Shown piece by piece: positions 60,903 to 64,000 of a stretch of 64,000 nt of DNA. Position numbers and translations under genes: made by a program. Source of the stretch: CAVPKN01 sp963832835 (GTDB taxonomy: Bacteria > Chlamydiota > Chlamydiia > Chlamydiales > JAAKFR01); the NCBI GenBank assembly GCA_963832835.1, contig CAWHVD010000001.1:1984001-2048000 (forward strand), given 5' to 3'. Numbering within the stretch: the stretch's first letter is position 1; every line of letters starts with the position of its first letter. Below the pieces are notes generated by a model. The model made no database searches. It worked only from the letters and a program-made list of their open reading frames with translations, and was not told the origin of the DNA.

Positions 60903-61696
60903 TGAGTAAACTAGCTATATTGAAGCCAGAGCTTCCCAAACTGGCTGTGTGGAAATTTGCTTCTTGTGATGGATGCCAATTATCGTTGCTGGATTGTGAA
61001 GATGAACTTCTTGCAATCACTGAGATACTACAAATCAGTAACTTTCCAGAAGCTTCTAAGGTAAAAATCGAGGGCCCTTATGATATTTCTCTTGTAGAAG
61101 GGTCGATCACTACAGAGAAAGATAAAGAGCACATTCAAGAGGTGCGTAAGCAATCTAAGGTGCTTATCACCATAGGAGCATGCGCGACAGCCGGAGGTAT
61201 TCAGGCATTGCGCAATTTTGCCAACATTGATGACTATGTGCAGATTGTCTATGCACGTCCAGATTATATAAGTAGCCTCGCTACCTCAACTGCGATCTCT
61301 CATCATGTTCATGTAGATTTTGAGCTGCAGGGTTGTCCTATTAATAAATATCAGCTGCTTGAAGTGATCACTAGTTTCATAAGAGGGAAAAAACCTGCGA
61401 TCTCAAGCAGCAGCGTTTGTACTGAGTGCAAGCTGAAAGGAAATATTTGCGTGACAGTAGCTTATGGGATTCCATGCCTTGGGCCTGTCACTCATGCTGG
61501 ATGCGGTGCATTATGCCCTAGCTATCGGCGTGGGTGTTATGGGTGTTATGGGCCTAAAGAGACGGCAAATCCACTTGCCCTCACACATTGGTGGGAAAAA
61601 GAATTAAATACCGAAGCACAAACGATCAAGCATCTTTTACGCAACTTCAATTGCGCAGCGGAAGAATTTCAAAAGGCAAGTGAGCATTATGAATAG
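60902..61696 (+). CDS. hyhS: [NiFe] hydrogenase small (delta) subunit
   Basis: 264 residues from the ATG at 60902 (AAGGAG site). The proximal-cluster motif is FASCDGCQLSLLDCE near residue 20, with further cluster ligands in IGACATAGGIQAL, LQGCPINKYQLLE, SVCTECKLKGNICV and HAGCGALCPSYRRGCYGCYG. It has no Tat signal, so the enzyme is cytoplasmic, as expected for group 3 hydrogenases. Confidence 0.92.
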   Translation: MSKLAILKPELPKLAVWKFASCDGCQLSLLDCEDELLAITEILQISNFPEASKVKIEGPYDISLVEGSITTEKDKEHIQEVRKQSKVLITIGACATAGGIQALRNFANIDDYVQIVYARPDYISSLATSTAISHHVHVDFELQGCPINKYQLLEVITSFIRGKKPAISSSSVCTECKLKGNICVTVAYGIPCLGPVTHAGCGALCPSYRRGCYGCYGPKETANPLALTHWWEKELNTEAQTIKHLLRNFNCAAEEFQKASEHYE

Positions 61697-63026
61697 TGAT
61701 GACAATGTAAAAAAGCTGAACGTGAAGGCAGGAATAAAATCTCGCACGATACATGTCGATTATCTAGCTCGTGTTGAAGGTGAGGGTGCATTATACATAA
61801 AGACAAAAGGCCAAAAAGTAGAAGATGTCAAGTTAAAGATATTTGAGCCTCCACGTTTTTTTGAAGCCCTTTTACGAGGGCGGGAGATGTGGGAAGCGCC
61901 TGACATAACAGCGCGCATCTGTGGAATCTGCCCTGTAGCTTATCAGATGAGCGCTGTGGGTGCCATGGAAAATGCACTAGGCGTGAGTGTTCCCAACTAC
62001 ATACACCAGCTGCGTAGACTGATGTATTGCGGTGAATGGATAGAGAGCCACACTCTGCATGTATATATGCTTCATGCGCCTGATTTTTTAGGTTATCTAG
62101 ATGCAATCGAGATGTCTAAGAATGATCAAGATACACTTAAGAGAGGGCTTAGATTAAAAAAAGCGGGTAACGAAATCATTCGTGTCCTTGGTGGAAGGGA
62201 GATGCACCCTATTAACGTCAAAATAGGAGGTTTTTATAAGCTGCCAATGAAGGGGCAGATTCGAGAACTAGCAGATCAATTAAAACAGGCGCGTGATGAT
62301 GCACAAGCAACGGTAAAATGGGTCAGCCAATTCGACTTTCCAATCCTTGAAAGACCTTATGAATGTGTTGCACTTTCACATCCGGAGGAATATCCGATGA
62401 CTGCGGGACCTATCATGTCAACTTCTGGTCTTAACATTGATGTTGAAGAATATGATCAACATTTTGAAGAGCAACAAGTCCCCTACAGCAATGCATTACA
62501 GTCGACCATAAAGAACGCGGGGTCTTATTTGGTAGGCCCTATGGCTCGTTATAATCTAAATCACAAAAATCTTTCCAAAATAGTCCAAGAAACGATCAAA
62601 GACATTGGATTTGAACAGGTATGCTGCAATCCATTTAAAAGTATTGTGATTAGGTCATTAGAAATCCTCTACGCATGTGATGAAGCACTAAGAATTATCG
62701 AAGCCTACGATTGGGAGAAAATGCCCGCTGCTGTAAATGTAGAAAAGAGGGCGGCGGTAGGATATGGAGCCACTGAAGCACCCAGAGGTCTGTTATATCA
62801 TCGCTATACTCTTAACGAAAAAGGTCTGATCGAAAATGCCAAGATCGTTCCTCCTACCTCCCAAAATCAGAAAACCATTGAAGAAGATTTATACGATTTT
62901 GTGACTCAGAATATGTCCATGCCGGATCAGGAACTAGTGTGGAAATGTGAGCAGGCTATTCGCAACTATGATCCATGCATCTCTTGTTCTGCACATTTCT
63001 TGAAACTGGAGCGCATAAATGACTGA
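61689..63026 (+). CDS. hyhL: [NiFe] hydrogenase large (alpha) subunit
   Basis: 445 residues from the ATG at 61689. Nickel ligands are present in both motifs: ARICGICPVAYQ near residue 75 (L1) and DPCISCSAHFLKL near residue 430 (L2). The ~9 residues after His would be removed by the maturation protease. The overall pattern is group 3b (NADP-linked, sulfhydrogenase-type); assignment to the exact subgroup is from motif style and gene order. Confidence 0.93.
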   Translation: MNSDDNVKKLNVKAGIKSRTIHVDYLARVEGEGALYIKTKGQKVEDVKLKIFEPPRFFEALLRGREMWEAPDITARICGICPVAYQMSAVGAMENALGVSVPNYIHQLRRLMYCGEWIESHTLHVYMLHAPDFLGYLDAIEMSKNDQDTLKRGLRLKKAGNEIIRVLGGREMHPINVKIGGFYKLPMKGQIRELADQLKQARDDAQATVKWVSQFDFPILERPYECVALSHPEEYPMTAGPIMSTSGLNIDVEEYDQHFEEQQVPYSNALQSTIKNAGSYLVGPMARYNLNHKNLSKIVQETIKDIGFEQVCCNPFKSIVIRSLEILYACDEALRIIEAYDWEKMPAAVNVEKRAAVGYGATEAPRGLLYHRYTLNEKGLIENAKIVPPTSQNQKTIEEDLYDFVTQNMSMPDQELVWKCEQAIRNYDPCISCSAHFLKLERIND

Positions 63027-63492
63027 CATCATCATCGTAGGTATTGGCAACCCATATAGAGGCGATGACGCAGCAGGATGGGCTGTCATCGATGGACTGA
63101 AGGAAACGGCAGGTTCTGCCATCAAGCTTGTGAAGCTGCAAGGGGATATCGCTGAATTGATCGATATCTTCGCCCATCATAAAAGTGTCTATTTGGTCGA
63201 TGCTTGCCGTAGCAGTGAGCTTGTGGGTGCATGGCAGCGTATCGATGTGCATAAGCAGCCGATCATAGAAGACAATCCTCAGACCTCTACGCATGGCTTT
63301 AGCCTTGGCCAGGCTATTTCTTTGGCAAAAAATTTAGACCAACTCCCAAATAAGCTGATCCTCTATGCGATTAACGGCATGCATTATAGTATCAGTGATG
63401 AGCTTTCACCACCTGTTGCCAAGAGTGTTAACAGCGTAATAAAGGCAATTTTAAATGAAGGGGATATTCAGTCATGCATGAGCACAGCCTAA
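63019..63492 (+). CDS. Hydrogenase maturation endopeptidase
   Basis: 157 residues of the HybD/HycI family: IIVGIGNPYRGDDAAGWAVIDGL near residue 5 with the conserved nickel-sensing Asp, then VYLVDACRS near residue 57 and HGFSLGQAISLA near residue 94. It trims the C-terminal tail of the large subunit after nickel insertion. It overlaps both neighbours by 8 and 19 bp. Confidence 0.9.
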   Translation: MTDIIIVGIGNPYRGDDAAGWAVIDGLKETAGSAIKLVKLQGDIAELIDIFAHHKSVYLVDACRSSELVGAWQRIDVHKQPIIEDNPQTSTHGFSLGQAISLAKNLDQLPNKLILYAINGMHYSISDELSPPVAKSVNSVIKAILNEGDIQSCMSTA

Positions 63493-63737
63493 TGAATAAT
63501 CTGATGAATAAAATTTTGTCTTTAGCAGAAAAAGAGAACGCGACCCGAGTCACTAAGGTGTCAGTCAAGCTAGGGGCGCTATCTCACATGTCTCCTGAGC
63601 ACTTTAAAGAGCATTTTGACATCTCTGCAAAGGGAACAATTGCAGAAAATGCCGTAATAGATGCTGAAGAGGCCCGCGATATAAATGATCCGAATGCTCA
63701 AACAATTTTACTCAAAAGCATCGATGTTGCAAGCTGA
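63474..63737 (+). CDS. hypA: HypA-like nickel metallochaperone lacking the zinc domain
   Basis: 87 residues. The N-terminus MHEHSLMNNLMNKIL keeps the nickel-binding His2 and Glu3, and VSVKLGALSHMSPEHFKEHFD is typical of HypA. The usual CxxC...CxxC zinc loop is absent, and the protein has no Cys at all. In its place is DAEEARDINDPNAQTILLKSIDV. It is either a short HypA subtype of 3b-hydrogenase operons or an eroded gene; the intact frame and overlaps favour the former. Confidence 0.85.
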   Translation: MHEHSLMNNLMNKILSLAEKENATRVTKVSVKLGALSHMSPEHFKEHFDISAKGTIAENAVIDAEEARDINDPNAQTILLKSIDVAS

Positions 63738-64000
63738 CTCATCACTATCAAGAGTTCTCATCACCATCTGCGGTTGCGTACAAGGCGTTGGATTTCGGCC
63801 TTTTATTTATCGTTTAGCACATGAACACAAACTTGTAGGAAATATTTGCAATACGTGCACCGGCGTAAAGATTGATGTGCAAGGGGGTAGGGATGCCATT
63901 TCAAAGTTTCAGCATAGTATCGTCCATCAAAAGCCTGAGCGTGCAGCAATAGCAGAGTTTGCGGTACATCAACTTCCTCTTTGTGATGATATTTCTTTTA
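63724..64000 (+). CDS. hypF: HypF carbamoyltransferase, 5' part (runs off the window)
   Basis: The 92 codons visible from the ATG at 63724 contain the N-terminal acylphosphatase-like domain: VLITICGCVQGVGFRPFIYRLAHEHKLVGNICNTCTGVKIDVQGG. HypF prepares the cyanide ligands of the NiFe centre from carbamoyl-phosphate. It overlaps hypA by 14 bp. The zinc-finger and YrdC-like domains lie beyond the window. Confidence 0.9.
   Translation, partial: MLQADSSLSRVLITICGCVQGVGFRPFIYRLAHEHKLVGNICNTCTGVKIDVQGGRDAISKFQHSIVHQKPERAAIAEFAVHQLPLCDDISF

Overview
The window looks like chromosome from an environmental (amoeba-associated, Parachlamydiales-like) chlamydia. The left 6 kb carries a hinT / MYG1-type hydrolase / large LOG-domain protein cluster, whose order I remember from Chlamydia, next to a DUF1207 surface protein of a family typical of chlamydiae. 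This assignment rests on recognised gene order and families, not on a search.

Layout. 1-6064: core chlamydial genes. 6159-6231: an intact elongator tRNA-Met(CAT). 6190-45576: an array of integrative islands stacked at the 3' half of that tRNA. The last 42-45 bases of the tRNA are repeated at 25868, 34124 and 45532, and each interval starts with a tyrosine recombinase. Paired 6-bp arm-type motifs, 11 bp apart, flank the islands, and each island has its own variant (GGTGCA in island 1, GGTACA in island 2).

Island 1 (6.2-25.9 kb) has integrase, AlpA-like regulator, primase-helicase and small and large terminase, but no capsid or tail genes, so it resembles a phage satellite. Its cargo is a defence operon: HTH regulator, hsdM, fic, hsdS, hsdR, YgjP-type protease, a DUF2779-type nuclease, a Shedu-type nuclease and a HEPN-like protein, mostly with 4-bp overlaps. 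Island 2 (25.9-34.1 kb) has the same front end but a CHC2 plus Toprim/DUF3987 primase, and an AbiE-type toxin-antitoxin pair whose toxin has an in-frame stop. Island 3 (34.1-45.6 kb) appears to be two islands fused at an IS66 element. That IS66 carries a group II intron in its transposase gene, and excision at the predicted ends restores the transposase frame. The right part holds a second AbiE-like pair.

45.6-51.5 kb is a decayed mobile zone. It holds a fused APH-AAC(6')-type protein, an AadA-like adenylyltransferase broken by a 115-bp MITE, a transposase remnant, remnants of an island-2-type replication module, and fragments of IS66 and reverse transcriptase.

51.5-64 kb is metabolic: a proton-pumping P-type ATPase, phosphoketolase, DUF302 and PhnA/YjdM-like proteins, then a group 3b-like [NiFe] hydrogenase operon (beta, cNMP-binding protein, gamma, small, large, protease, a HypA without its zinc domain, and the start of hypF). 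A nested pair of MITEs sits directly upstream of the hydrogenase operon. The set suggests fermentative energy metabolism with NAD(P)H-linked H2 turnover, which is unusual for a chlamydia.
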